A stretch of DNA of 64,000 nt from Pyxidicoccus xibeiensis (GTDB lineage Bacteria > Myxococcota > Myxococcia > Myxococcales > Myxococcaceae). The notes below the pieces were generated by a model. The model made no database searches and had not been told where the DNA came from. It saw only the letters and a list, made by a program, of their open reading frames with translations. The position numbers and the translations under genes are program-made. Positions 13,386-20,442 of this stretch are shown here, piece after piece. The stretch spans positions 1,054,001-1,118,000 of the forward strand of contig NZ_JAJVKV010000002.1 of NCBI RefSeq assembly GCF_024198175.1, written 5' to 3'. The stretch's first letter is position 1, and each line of letters starts with the position of its first letter.

Positions 13386-13415
13386 TTGACCCGCCTGCGC
13401 ATTGCGCCGTCTACT
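13386..13415 (+). promoter_or_regulatory. possible sigma-70-type promoter for the micro-peptide gene
   Basis: TTGACC (five of six matches to the -35 consensus), an 18-base spacer and TCTACT (four of six to -10) lie 72 bases before the peptide start, in the gap behind the kinase/cyclase gene. The -35 sits inside a short GCGGGT/ACCCGC inverted repeat. Weak evidence, position only. Confidence 0.35.
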
Positions 13416-13487
13416 CCTGGCCTCCACGCGGACCGGGCTTGCCCGTGCACGCGCTGGAGTCAACGCAGCACACACCAGGAGCACGAC

Positions 13488-13562
13488 ATGAAGATCCAGA
13501 CCAAGGTCCGTGGCGGTCCCCGTAGCTGTGGCGGCGGCACCACGTCCACCGAGATGAACTGA
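13488..13562 (+). CDS. 24-residue RiPP-like precursor peptide candidate
   Basis: A short frame of 24 codons with an AGGAG six bases before its ATG. The product starts MKIQTKVRGG, a basic leader-like stretch ending in Gly-Gly, and continues with Pro-Arg-Ser-Cys-Gly-Gly-Gly and a Thr/Ser-rich end (TTSTEMN). A leader-like half followed by Cys, Ser and Thr residues is the layout of ribosomally made, modified peptides; cyclodehydration or thioether chemistry would both be possible on it. It lies directly behind a kinase/cyclase fusion of the TOMM type. No YcaO, dehydrogenase, lanthionine synthetase or exporter is visible in the window, so modification is inference only. It could instead be an unmodified regulatory peptide or an untranslated frame. 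Confidence 0.5.
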   Translation: MKIQTKVRGGPRSCGGGTTSTEMN

Positions 13563-13573
13563 TGCAATGCCGT

Positions 13574-13597
13574 CGGCGGGCGGAGCATCGCCCGCCG
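13574..13597 (+). terminator. GC hairpin behind the micro-peptide gene
   Basis: A perfect 9-bp stem (CGGCGGGCG / CGCCCGCCG) with a 6-base loop starts 12 bases after the peptide stop. No T-run follows, so it may be a terminator of the high-GC type or an mRNA-stabilising hairpin. Confidence 0.6.
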
Positions 13598-13828
13598 GTG
13601 GCCTTCAGAGCGGCCACGGGCAGCCAAGGCCAATCATCCGCTTCTGGATGCTGGCGCGCCCATGCGTTCAGTCATGGATGATTGGAATGTCTGTCTTCAG
13701 ACGAAGGCAGGGCGCTGCAGGTCGGAGGCTCGCCTGATGGGTTCAGTGAGTTCACACTTTTACGTGTGAGGGGCCACCGCGCCCGGTTGCCTTCGCTCCC
13801 CTCCGGTCCGTCTTCCGAGGGGAAGCAC

Positions 13829-14797
13829 ATGCAAACTGTCGAGCTCGACCGCTGCCGTGGCATGCGGAATCGTCTTGGTGCGTGGGCCCGGGTGTCGTGC
13901 CTGCTGCTGGCGACGGCAAGTGCCTGCGGGCCGGTGGAGGACGCCTCCGAGCCTCCCGTGCTTCAGGCCCAGGTCCAGGCGTCGGAGAGCCACAACCCCC
14001 TGTCGCTCAATGGCCTGTCCTTCAACGGGCTGTCGTTCAACGGGCTGTCCTTCAATGGCTTGTCGTTCAACGGGCTGTCCTTCAATGGCCTGTCGACGTC
14101 CACCTTCAGGTCATGGTTCCAGTCGAACCCCGCGGTGGCCGACGAGGTGATGCGCTACATCGTCCGCTGCGCCGTGCCCGCCGGACAGACGCGCACGTAC
14201 ACGCATCCGACCTCAGGAGTGACGTACACCTGGACGGGCGCGCTGGGGCTGGCGCCGGCGTGGGCCGGAGGCTCGTCGGCGCCGCTGCTTGAGCAGCAGC
14301 TCGTCTCGGCGTGCCTGGCCGCGCACGTCAATCCCTATGGCGTGAGCGTCCCCATCTCGGTGCTGGGCCGGGGTGCGCAGGGCCAGCCCATCCCGTACAC
14401 GTCCGAGGAGCTGAACGCGTTTCCCAAGCAGGAGTCCTGCTTCTTCGGCAACCTCTTCACCGGCCAGGGGCTCCACGCGGGAAGCCGGGGGACGCTGCTG
14501 GGCCAGGACCAGAGCAGCGCCCGTGCATGCGCGGTGGTGGACAGCTCCGGGAGCCAGCGGAAGTCCTGCGCACCACTCTTCTTCGTAGGGGAGTGCGCCA
14601 GACACTGCACCCTGGACCCTTCGGGGCTGTTCTATTCGAAGTGCCGCTACGCGGGCGTGGAGTACCGGCCCCTCGTCACCCGGCTGCGAGACCAGGACAT
14701 CTACCGATGTGGGGATGGCTCCTGCCAGGTCACCGAGTCGTGTGGCACGGCCCACTGGTACAACAGCTGTCGGGCGGACTGCGGCCTCTGCCGGTGA
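13829..14797 (+). CDS. lipoprotein with tandem FNGLS repeats and Cys-rich C-terminus
   Basis: The chosen ATG has GAGGGG upstream; an in-frame extension to 13682 has none. The 322-residue product has an export signal ending at 'LLLATASAC' (Cys near 30). Residues ~60-89 are six tandem pentapeptides, one LNGLS then five FNGLS. The following ~150 residues look globular ('FQSNPAVADEVMRYIVRCAV', 'YTWTGALGLAPAW'), and the C-terminal ~90 residues carry about 14 Cys, ending in a CGDGxC...C...CxxDCGxC pattern common in myxobacterial secreted proteins. The pentapeptide run resembles a small beta-solenoid or a flexible spacer. No function is known to me. Confidence 0.65.
   Translation: MQTVELDRCRGMRNRLGAWARVSCLLLATASACGPVEDASEPPVLQAQVQASESHNPLSLNGLSFNGLSFNGLSFNGLSFNGLSFNGLSTSTFRSWFQSNPAVADEVMRYIVRCAVPAGQTRTYTHPTSGVTYTWTGALGLAPAWAGGSSAPLLEQQLVSACLAAHVNPYGVSVPISVLGRGAQGQPIPYTSEELNAFPKQESCFFGNLFTGQGLHAGSRGTLLGQDQSSARACAVVDSSGSQRKSCAPLFFVGECARHCTLDPSGLFYSKCRYAGVEYRPLVTRLRDQDIYRCGDGSCQVTESCGTAHWYNSCRADCGLCR
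14006..14095 (+). repeat. six 15-bp tandem repeats (xNGLS)
   Basis: Six consecutive 15-base units each encode Leu/Phe-Asn-Gly-Leu-Ser. Units differ at synonymous positions (AAT/AAC, GGC/GGG, TCC/TCG), so the peptide is kept while DNA identity has drifted. Confidence 0.95.
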
Positions 14798-14932
14798 CGC
14801 CGACCCTGGCGTGGCGGAGGTAGGGGATTGTAGGTTGAGTTTGATGTTGATGTAACCTGCCGCTGATTGCGTACAGGCGGACACCTGTGGGATGGAAGGG
14901 GACCCCCGCTCGCCGTAACGGAGTCCCCTCGC

Positions 14933-17017
14933 ATGCTGCATGTGTCCTTCCGACAACTGTTGGCGCCGTTGTCTGCGCTGCTCCTCGTCATGTCCGCGTG
15001 CGGCGATGACGGTGGCGACGACCCGGTGTGCGGCAACGGTGTGGTGGAGGCCGGGGAGCAGTGCGACGACGGCAACACCACCAACGGTGACGGCTGCGAG
15101 AGCACCTGCCGTCCCACGCCCGCGCCAGTGCCCGACGCCGGCGCAGATGCGGGCTCCGACGCGGGCACGGATGCCGGCAGCGAGACGGACGCGGGCACGG
15201 ATGCCGGCTCTGGCAGCGATGCCGGTACCGACGCGGGCACGGACGTCGATGCTGGCTCCGGCAATGACGCGGGTACCGACGCGGGCTCGGACGTCGATGC
15301 TGGCTCCGGCAATGACGCGGGTACCGACGCGGGCTCGGACGTCGATGCTGGCTCTGGCAATGACGCGGGTACCGACGCCGGTTCGGACATCGACGCAGGC
15401 TCTGGCAATGACGCGGGTACCGACGCCGGTTCGGACATCGACGCAGGCTCCGGCAATGACGCGGGTACCGACGCCGGTTCGGACATCGACGCGGGTTCTG
15501 GCAGCGACGCTGGCAGCGATGCCGGCACGGAGACCGATGCGGGTTCCGACGCGGGCTCTGGCATCGACGCTGGCACTGACGCCGGCTCGGAGTTCGACGC
15601 CGGCACCGACGCCGGCTCTGGCATCGACGCTGGCACTGACGCCGGCTCGGAGTTCGACGCCGGTACCGACGCGGGCTCTGGCATCGACGCTGGCACCGAC
15701 GCCGGCTCGGAGTTCGACGCCGGTACCGACGCGGGCACTGGCAGTGACGCGGGCACGGATGCCGGTACCGACGCGGGCACTGGCAGTGACGCGGGCACGG
15801 ATGCGGGCACCGACGCCGGCACGGCGCAGGTGACGCTGGCCAGCTTCGGCCCGACGGGCACCTTCGCGCGCTCGGGCTTCACGGGCCCGACCTTCCCGGA
15901 GGCGCTCACGGTGACGCTGAAGGAGCCCGCGCCCACGGAGGTGTGGGTGGAGATGACGTCCTCCACCCCGGCCGTCAAGGTGGCGGGTGGGAACCTGGTG
16001 CGGGTGCCGCAGGGCTCCACGTCCGTCGCGGTGGTGGTGGGCGCGGACCTGGAAGCGGACCCGGGCGTGAGCAAGGCGGTGCTGACGGCCACGCTGGGCA
16101 CCGAGACGCGCGAGGCCACGGTGCGGGTGCTCGCGGTGAACCAGCCGGCGACGCTGTCCCAGCTGTCCCCCGAGGCGGCCGTGGTGGGCGCTGGCGGGGC
16201 GCACGGCTTCACCGTGCTGCTGGACGTGCCCCCGGCGGTGGACACGCAGGTGGACATCGCGGTGCAGCCCGCGTCCCTCGGCACGGCGCCGGTGCGGGTG
16301 ACGGTGCCCGCCAACACCCTGTCCGCCAAGTTCGACTTCACCGCCGGCAGCACGGGCGGCGCGGGCCAGGTGGTCGCCACGCTGAACGGCGTCACCGCGG
16401 TGGCGAGCGTCCGGGTGGAGGTCGCCACCACGGGCCACGTCGTCATCAGCGAGATTGCGCCCGCGGGCCCGAGCAACGCGAACGACGAGTTCATCGAGCT
16501 CTACAACCCCACCAGCAGCACGGTGAACCTCGCTGGATGGAAGGTGCAGTACAAGAGCGCCGCGGGCGACACCTACCTCAGCTTCACGCTGCCTTCCGGC
16601 TCGAGCATCGCGCCCAGGGGCTACTTCCTGGTGGGCGGTCAGAGCTACTCGCCGGGCACGGGGGGGCCGGCCCGGGACGCGAACTGGGGCACGACGTTCC
16701 TCCTGAGCGCCAGCGGCGGCGGCCACGTGCGCATCGGTACCGCGGCGCTGACCACGGACCCCGACGACCCGACGGCGGTGGACACGGTGGGCTACGGCAC
16801 CGCCAACCGGCCGGAGGGCTCGGCCATCCCGTCCATCCCCGCAGCCGCCGGCAGCTTCGAGCGCAAGGCGACGGCTGCCTCCACCGCCACCACCATGCAG
16901 TCAGGTGGCGCGGACGCGCTGAAGGGCAACGCGTACGACTCGGACAACAACGCCGCCGACTTCATCCTCCGGACGACGCGCGACCCGCAGAACAAGGCGA
17001 GCCCCAGCGAGCCGTAG
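14933..17017 (+). CDS. surface lipoprotein: DUF4215, (Asp-Ala-Gly)n stalk, lamin-tail domain
   Basis: A 694-residue exported protein. The ATG chosen gives a signal ending in the lipobox 'LLVMSAC'. A DUF4215 Cys-rich repeat (CGNGVVEAGEQCDDGN) follows at ~30-60. Residues ~65-300 are an almost pure run of Asp-Ala-Gly-Ser/Thr units, strongly acidic and probably extended, acting as a stalk or calcium-binding spacer. Residues ~300-500 look like two beta-sandwich domains ('TVTLKEPAPTEVWVEMT', 'FTVLLDVPPAVDTQV'). Residues ~500-690 form a lamin-tail (LTD) domain: 'VISEIAPAGPSNANDEFIEL' and 'NPTSSTVNLAGWKVQYKS'. The role is probably structural or adhesive on the cell surface. Confidence 0.8.
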   Translation: MLHVSFRQLLAPLSALLLVMSACGDDGGDDPVCGNGVVEAGEQCDDGNTTNGDGCESTCRPTPAPVPDAGADAGSDAGTDAGSETDAGTDAGSGSDAGTDAGTDVDAGSGNDAGTDAGSDVDAGSGNDAGTDAGSDVDAGSGNDAGTDAGSDIDAGSGNDAGTDAGSDIDAGSGNDAGTDAGSDIDAGSGSDAGSDAGTETDAGSDAGSGIDAGTDAGSEFDAGTDAGSGIDAGTDAGSEFDAGTDAGSGIDAGTDAGSEFDAGTDAGTGSDAGTDAGTDAGTGSDAGTDAGTDAGTAQVTLASFGPTGTFARSGFTGPTFPEALTVTLKEPAPTEVWVEMTSSTPAVKVAGGNLVRVPQGSTSVAVVVGADLEADPGVSKAVLTATLGTETREATVRVLAVNQPATLSQLSPEAAVVGAGGAHGFTVLLDVPPAVDTQVDIAVQPASLGTAPVRVTVPANTLSAKFDFTAGSTGGAGQVVATLNGVTAVASVRVEVATTGHVVISEIAPAGPSNANDEFIELYNPTSSTVNLAGWKVQYKSAAGDTYLSFTLPSGSSIAPRGYFLVGGQSYSPGTGGPARDANWGTTFLLSASGGGHVRIGTAALTTDPDDPTAVDTVGYGTANRPEGSAIPSIPAAAGSFERKATAASTATTMQSGGADALKGNAYDSDNNAADFILRTTRDPQNKASPSEP
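15242..15739 (+). repeat. two adjacent tandem-repeat arrays, periods 48 and 60 bp
   Basis: From 15242 to 15529 six 48-base units encode a 16-residue motif (Asp-Val/Ile-Asp-Ala-Gly-Ser-Gly-Asn-Asp-Ala-Gly-Thr-Asp-Ala-Gly-Ser); the last unit is degenerate. From 15560 to 15739 three nearly identical 60-base units encode a 20-residue variant containing Ser-Glu-Phe-Asp. Both arrays lie in the stalk of the surface lipoprotein. Confidence 0.95.
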
Positions 17018-17035
17018 GAGCCGGGGCCTCATGGC

Positions 17036-17065
17036 GCCCCTACCGCCAGTGCGCGCGGTAGGGGC
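17036..17065 (+). terminator. hairpin terminator after the lamin-tail lipoprotein
   Basis: A perfect 10-bp stem (GCCCCTACCG / CGGTAGGGGC) with a 10-base loop begins 18 bases after the stop codon. The following bases are not T-rich. Confidence 0.75.
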
Positions 17066-17100
17066 TGGAAATACCGCTCGGGCCGGGCCATAAGCGTCCC

Positions 17101-17883
17101 GTGCGAGTCGTGTCGTGGAATGTGAACGGGCTGCGCTCGGTCCACCGCAAGGGCTTCCTCCCATGGCTGAAGGGGGCCCGGGCGCAGGTGGTGGCCGTGC
17201 AGGAGGTGCGCGCCCGCGCCGACCAGCTCCCCGAAGAGGTGCGCGCTCCGCCCCGGTGGAAGACGCACTTCGTCGCGGCGGAGCGGCCCGGCTACAGCGG
17301 CGTGGGGCTGTTCTGCCGGCTCGAGCCGGATGACGTCACGACGGTGCTGGGGATAGGAGAGCTGGACGTGGAGGGGCGGCTGCAGATTGCCCGCTTCGGC
17401 AAGCTCACCGTGGTGAACGGCTACTTCCCCAACGGCAACGGCAAGGACCGCGACCTCAGCCGCATCCCCTACAAGCTGACCTTCTACCGGCGCCTCTTCG
17501 AGCGGCTGGAGAAGCCGCTGCGCGACGGGCACCGCGTGCTGGTGGTGGGAGACTTCAACACCGCGCACCAGGACATCGACCTGGCGAGGCCCCGCGAGAA
17601 TCGCGAGACGAGCGGCTTCCGGCCCGAGGAGCGCGAGGAGTTCGACCGCTGGATTCGCGCCGGCTGGGTGGACACCTTCCGCCACTTCCACAAGGCGCCC
17701 GGGCACTACTCCTGGTGGAGCCAGCGCGTGGGCGTGCGGGAGAAGAACATCGGCTGGCGCATCGACTACGTGCTGGCCTCTCCGGCGGCCATGGCATACG
17801 TCCAGAAGGCCGGCATCCACCCCGACGTGCTCGGCTCGGACCACTGTCCGGTGAGCGTGGACCTGGACCCGGCGGTCCGCTGA
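17101..17883 (+). CDS. xth: exodeoxyribonuclease III
   Basis: A 260-residue DNA-repair nuclease that cuts at abasic sites and removes 3' blocking groups. It starts with GTG and opens directly on 'RVVSWNVNGLRS' (metal/phosphate-binding Asn). 'AVQEVRA' holds the metal-ligand Glu35, 'VVGDFNTAH' the catalytic Asp-Asn pair, and 'LGSDHCPVSVDL' the terminal Asp-His. Length and motif order match the family (about 255-270 residues). It is followed after 18 bases by the acyltransferase gene and may be cotranscribed with it; no functional link is evident. Confidence 0.95.
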   Translation: MRVVSWNVNGLRSVHRKGFLPWLKGARAQVVAVQEVRARADQLPEEVRAPPRWKTHFVAAERPGYSGVGLFCRLEPDDVTTVLGIGELDVEGRLQIARFGKLTVVNGYFPNGNGKDRDLSRIPYKLTFYRRLFERLEKPLRDGHRVLVVGDFNTAHQDIDLARPRENRETSGFRPEEREEFDRWIRAGWVDTFRHFHKAPGHYSWWSQRVGVREKNIGWRIDYVLASPAAMAYVQKAGIHPDVLGSDHCPVSVDLDPAVR

Positions 17884-17901
17884 ACGTTGTCAGAGGCTCT
17901 C

Positions 17902-18684
17902 ATGAACGCACTGCTCTCCATCTGGACGTGGATTGAAATCAGCCTGGTGGCCCTGCTGGGCTTCTTCGTCCAGCTGACGCTGGCCATCTTCACCTGGCCG
18001 TTCGACCGGGTGCGTCACGTGACGGGGCGCTGCTTCCGGCTGATAGGCGTCACCGCCGCCAGGCTGACGCCGTTCTGGCGCTTCGGGGTGCATGGTCCGG
18101 TGCCCGCGAAGGTGGCGCCGAACACGGTGGTGGTGAGCAACCACGAGTCCAACGCGGACCCGTTCCTCATCTCTCACCTGCCGTGGGAGATGAAGTGGCT
18201 GGGCAAGGCCAGCCTGTTCAAGATTCCGGTGGTCGGCTGGATGATGTGGATGGCGGGGGACATCCCCGTGCACCGTGGGGACCGCGACTCCGCGACGGGC
18301 GCCATGGCCCGCTGCAAGGAGTGGCTGGCCAAGGGCATGCCGGTGATGATCTTCCCCGAGGGCACGCGCTCGAAGACGGACGAGCTGCTGCCCTTCAAGG
18401 ACGGCGCCTTCCGGCTGGCCATCGAAGCGCAGGCGGACGTGCTGCCGCTGGCGGTGAGCGGGACGCGGCGGGCGCTGCCCAAGCACTCGTGGCGCTTCGC
18501 CGTGTCGCGCGGGCTGGTGACGGTGGGCACGCCCATCTCCACCAAGGGGATGACGCTGGCGGACGTGGAGCGGCTGAAGGACCTGGCGCGCGAGCAGATC
18601 CTCTCGCTGCGCGCCTCGCTGATGCCGCTGACCCGCACCGGCACGGAGCCCCCGGCCTCCACGGGCACCGCCAGCGCCGCGTAG
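17902..18684 (+). CDS. plsC: 1-acyl-sn-glycerol-3-phosphate acyltransferase
   Basis: This 260-residue membrane enzyme adds the second acyl chain to lysophosphatidic acid in phospholipid synthesis. An N-terminal membrane segment (residues ~3-32) precedes the acyltransferase domain, with the catalytic NHESNAD motif (80-86) and the substrate-binding FPEGTRS motif (151-157) in the usual spacing. The ATG at 17902 is taken as the start; an in-frame TTG five codons earlier is possible. The C-terminus ends in a short Pro/Thr/Ala tail. Myxobacterial genomes carry several PlsC homologues, so the specific acyl substrate is not known. Confidence 0.88.
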   Translation: MNALLSIWTWIEISLVALLGFFVQLTLAIFTWPFDRVRHVTGRCFRLIGVTAARLTPFWRFGVHGPVPAKVAPNTVVVSNHESNADPFLISHLPWEMKWLGKASLFKIPVVGWMMWMAGDIPVHRGDRDSATGAMARCKEWLAKGMPVMIFPEGTRSKTDELLPFKDGAFRLAIEAQADVLPLAVSGTRRALPKHSWRFAVSRGLVTVGTPISTKGMTLADVERLKDLAREQILSLRASLMPLTRTGTEPPASTGTASAA

Positions 18685-18702
18685 GCGGGCCGTCCCTCCG
18701 GC

Positions 18703-19230
18703 TCAGACGTCCGTCTGCGCGTCGTCGACGATGTGGCAGCGCATGTCCTTGTCGAGGACGTCCTCGATGAGGCCGCGCACCACGTCCTTGCCGCCCACCT
18801 CGAAGGACAGGCCGACCTTGTCGCCGGCGACCGACTCCTGCTTGTCCAGGGTGAGCCTGCCGCCGAGCGCCACCGCGTTGCCGTCCACCTTGCCGCCGTC
18901 GTGGACGCGGACCTCTCCGCCGAGCGACACCACGCTGCCCTTCACCCGGGCGCCGGCCTCGATGATGACGCGGCCCCGGATGGCGATGGCGTCCTCCACC
19001 ACCGCGCCCTTGCGGATGATGACGTTGCCCTCGATGGCGACCGCGTCCTTCACCTTCTCGCCCGCCTCGATGACCAGGTCGGTGCCCTGGACGGCACGGC
19101 TGCCATCCTTGGAGTTGGTGGCGCACACCACCCGCCAGTCGTTGGGCTTCTTCGCGGCGTCATCCGCGGCGAAGGCCGGGGCGGCGAGGGCGAAGGTGAG
19201 GGCCAGGGCGGGAACGGGAGGCAGGCGCAT
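18703..19230 (-). CDS. secreted bactofilin-like (polymer-forming) beta-helix protein
   Basis: A 175-residue exported protein starting with a clear signal peptide (residues 1-22, 'LTFALAAPAFAADDAA'). The mature part shows short beta-helix rungs of the pattern x-V-x-I-x-G-x-V-x-x-G: 'AIEGNVIIRKGAVVEDAIA', 'GRVIIEAGARVKGSVVSLGG', 'KVDGNAVALGGRLTL'. The same rungs occur in the membrane protein at 29069-30586, so the two probably share a fold. Two Cys remain, one near each end. Its frame stays open far upstream, but only this start has a signal peptide. Confidence 0.75.
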   Translation of the reverse strand: MRLPPVPALALTFALAAPAFAADDAAKKPNDWRVVCATNSKDGSRAVQGTDLVIEAGEKVKDAVAIEGNVIIRKGAVVEDAIAIRGRVIIEAGARVKGSVVSLGGEVRVHDGGKVDGNAVALGGRLTLDKQESVAGDKVGLSFEVGGKDVVRGLIEDVLDKDMRCHIVDDAQTDV

Positions 19231-19443
19231 GGACGACTCCGGAGGCTCCGAGTTGCTTCTGATACGGAGGTCCGCCAGCGCGATTGCCGGCCCGCGGGCG
19301 CAGCGGATGCGCGGCGGGGCGGCTCCTGCTAGACGGAGCCTGCTGGCCCGGAACTCGCAACACGGCTTCCCGGCCTGTTTCCGGAGGTACCCCTGGCTCC
19401 CGCGTCGACGCCGTCGGACGACTCTCACGACCTGACCATCTGG

Positions 19444-20442
19444 GTGTATGCCTTCGGCTACTTCGCCGCCTACGCCCCCTATAGCGCGCTGACGAAGGCG
19501 CTGTCGGGAGGGCTGTTGCCCGGCATGACGCACGGCATCTCCGGCTTCACGCTGCTGCCGGTGAGCGCCATGGCCTCGCTGGTGGGCATGTTCGTCTTCA
19601 TCACCCTCAAGCGGTGGTGGCGCTACGCGGGGCACCGCGAGGTGCTCGGCCTGCGGGTGCCGCTCCCGGGGCGCTGGACGCTGCTGTCCGGGTTCTGCTC
19701 GGCGGCCATCATCGGGACGACGACGCTGTCGTACACCCTGCCGGGTGCGTCCATCGTCTTCATGATGCTGCTGATGCGGGGCGGGGTGCTCGTCCTCGCG
19801 CCGCTGGTGGACGTGCTGAGCGGGCGGCGGGTGCGCTGGCCCTCGTGGGTGGCGCTGGGGCTGAGCCTGGGCGCGCTGGTGGTGGCGACGGGGACGAACG
19901 TGAGCTTCACCCTCACGCTGGTGGCCGCGCTGGACGTGGGCGTGTACCTCGCCAGCTACTTCTTCCGGCTGCGCGCCATGAGCCACCTGGCCAAGTCCGG
20001 AGACCCGGCGGTGTCCATCCGCTACTTCGTGGAGGAGCAGATGGTGGCCACGCCCGTCCTCGTGGCCCTCTTGGCGTTCCTGGCGCTGCTCGGGGGAGAT
20101 GGAATTCTGGGCGACATCCGCGCCGGCTTCACCGGCGTGCTGTCTCGGGGCCACCTGCTGGAGGAGGTGCTGGTGGGGCTGCTGTCCCAGGGGACGGGCA
20201 TCTTCGGCGGCCTCATCCTCCTGGACTCGCGGGAGAATGCCTTCACCGTGCCGGTGAACCGCGCCTCCAGCGTCCTCGCGGGCGTGCTGGCCACGTGGGG
20301 GCTGTCGGCCTGGGTGGGCCTGCCCGGTGTCGGAGTGGGCGAGCTGGCGGGGGCCTCGCTCCTCGTCGGCGCCATGGCGGTGCTCGCCGTGCCCACGGTG
20401 CTCGCGATGCGGCGTCCTAGGCCGTCCGGAGCTCTTCCCTGA
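19444..20442 (+). CDS. multispan membrane protein, DMT-transporter-like
   Basis: A hydrophobic protein with roughly nine or ten predicted membrane segments and few charged loops ('VWVYAFGYFAAYAPYSAL' region at the start, 'GFCSAAIIGTTTLSYTLPGA', 'GASIVFMMLLMRGGVLVL'). The arrangement of paired five-helix halves and the 'MRGG' turn suggest the drug/metabolite transporter (EamA) superfamily, without firm assignment. The GTG at 19444 truncates the first helix slightly; GGAGG at 19383-19387 sits seven bases before an in-frame CTG at 19393, which may be the true start. The 3' end overlaps the convergent histidine kinase gene by 26 bases. Confidence 0.65.
   Translation: MYAFGYFAAYAPYSALTKALSGGLLPGMTHGISGFTLLPVSAMASLVGMFVFITLKRWWRYAGHREVLGLRVPLPGRWTLLSGFCSAAIIGTTTLSYTLPGASIVFMMLLMRGGVLVLAPLVDVLSGRRVRWPSWVALGLSLGALVVATGTNVSFTLTLVAALDVGVYLASYFFRLRAMSHLAKSGDPAVSIRYFVEEQMVATPVLVALLAFLALLGGDGILGDIRAGFTGVLSRGHLLEEVLVGLLSQGTGIFGGLILLDSRENAFTVPVNRASSVLAGVLATWGLSAWVGLPGVGVGELAGASLLVGAMAVLAVPTVLAMRRPRPSGALP

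Noticed and set aside
14213-16726. Very long open frames opposite the (Asp-Ala-Gly)n lipoprotein (837 and 597 codons)
   Set aside because: They mirror the repeat-rich coding strand, have low-complexity products without domains or ribosome binding sites, and arise from GC-rich third positions.
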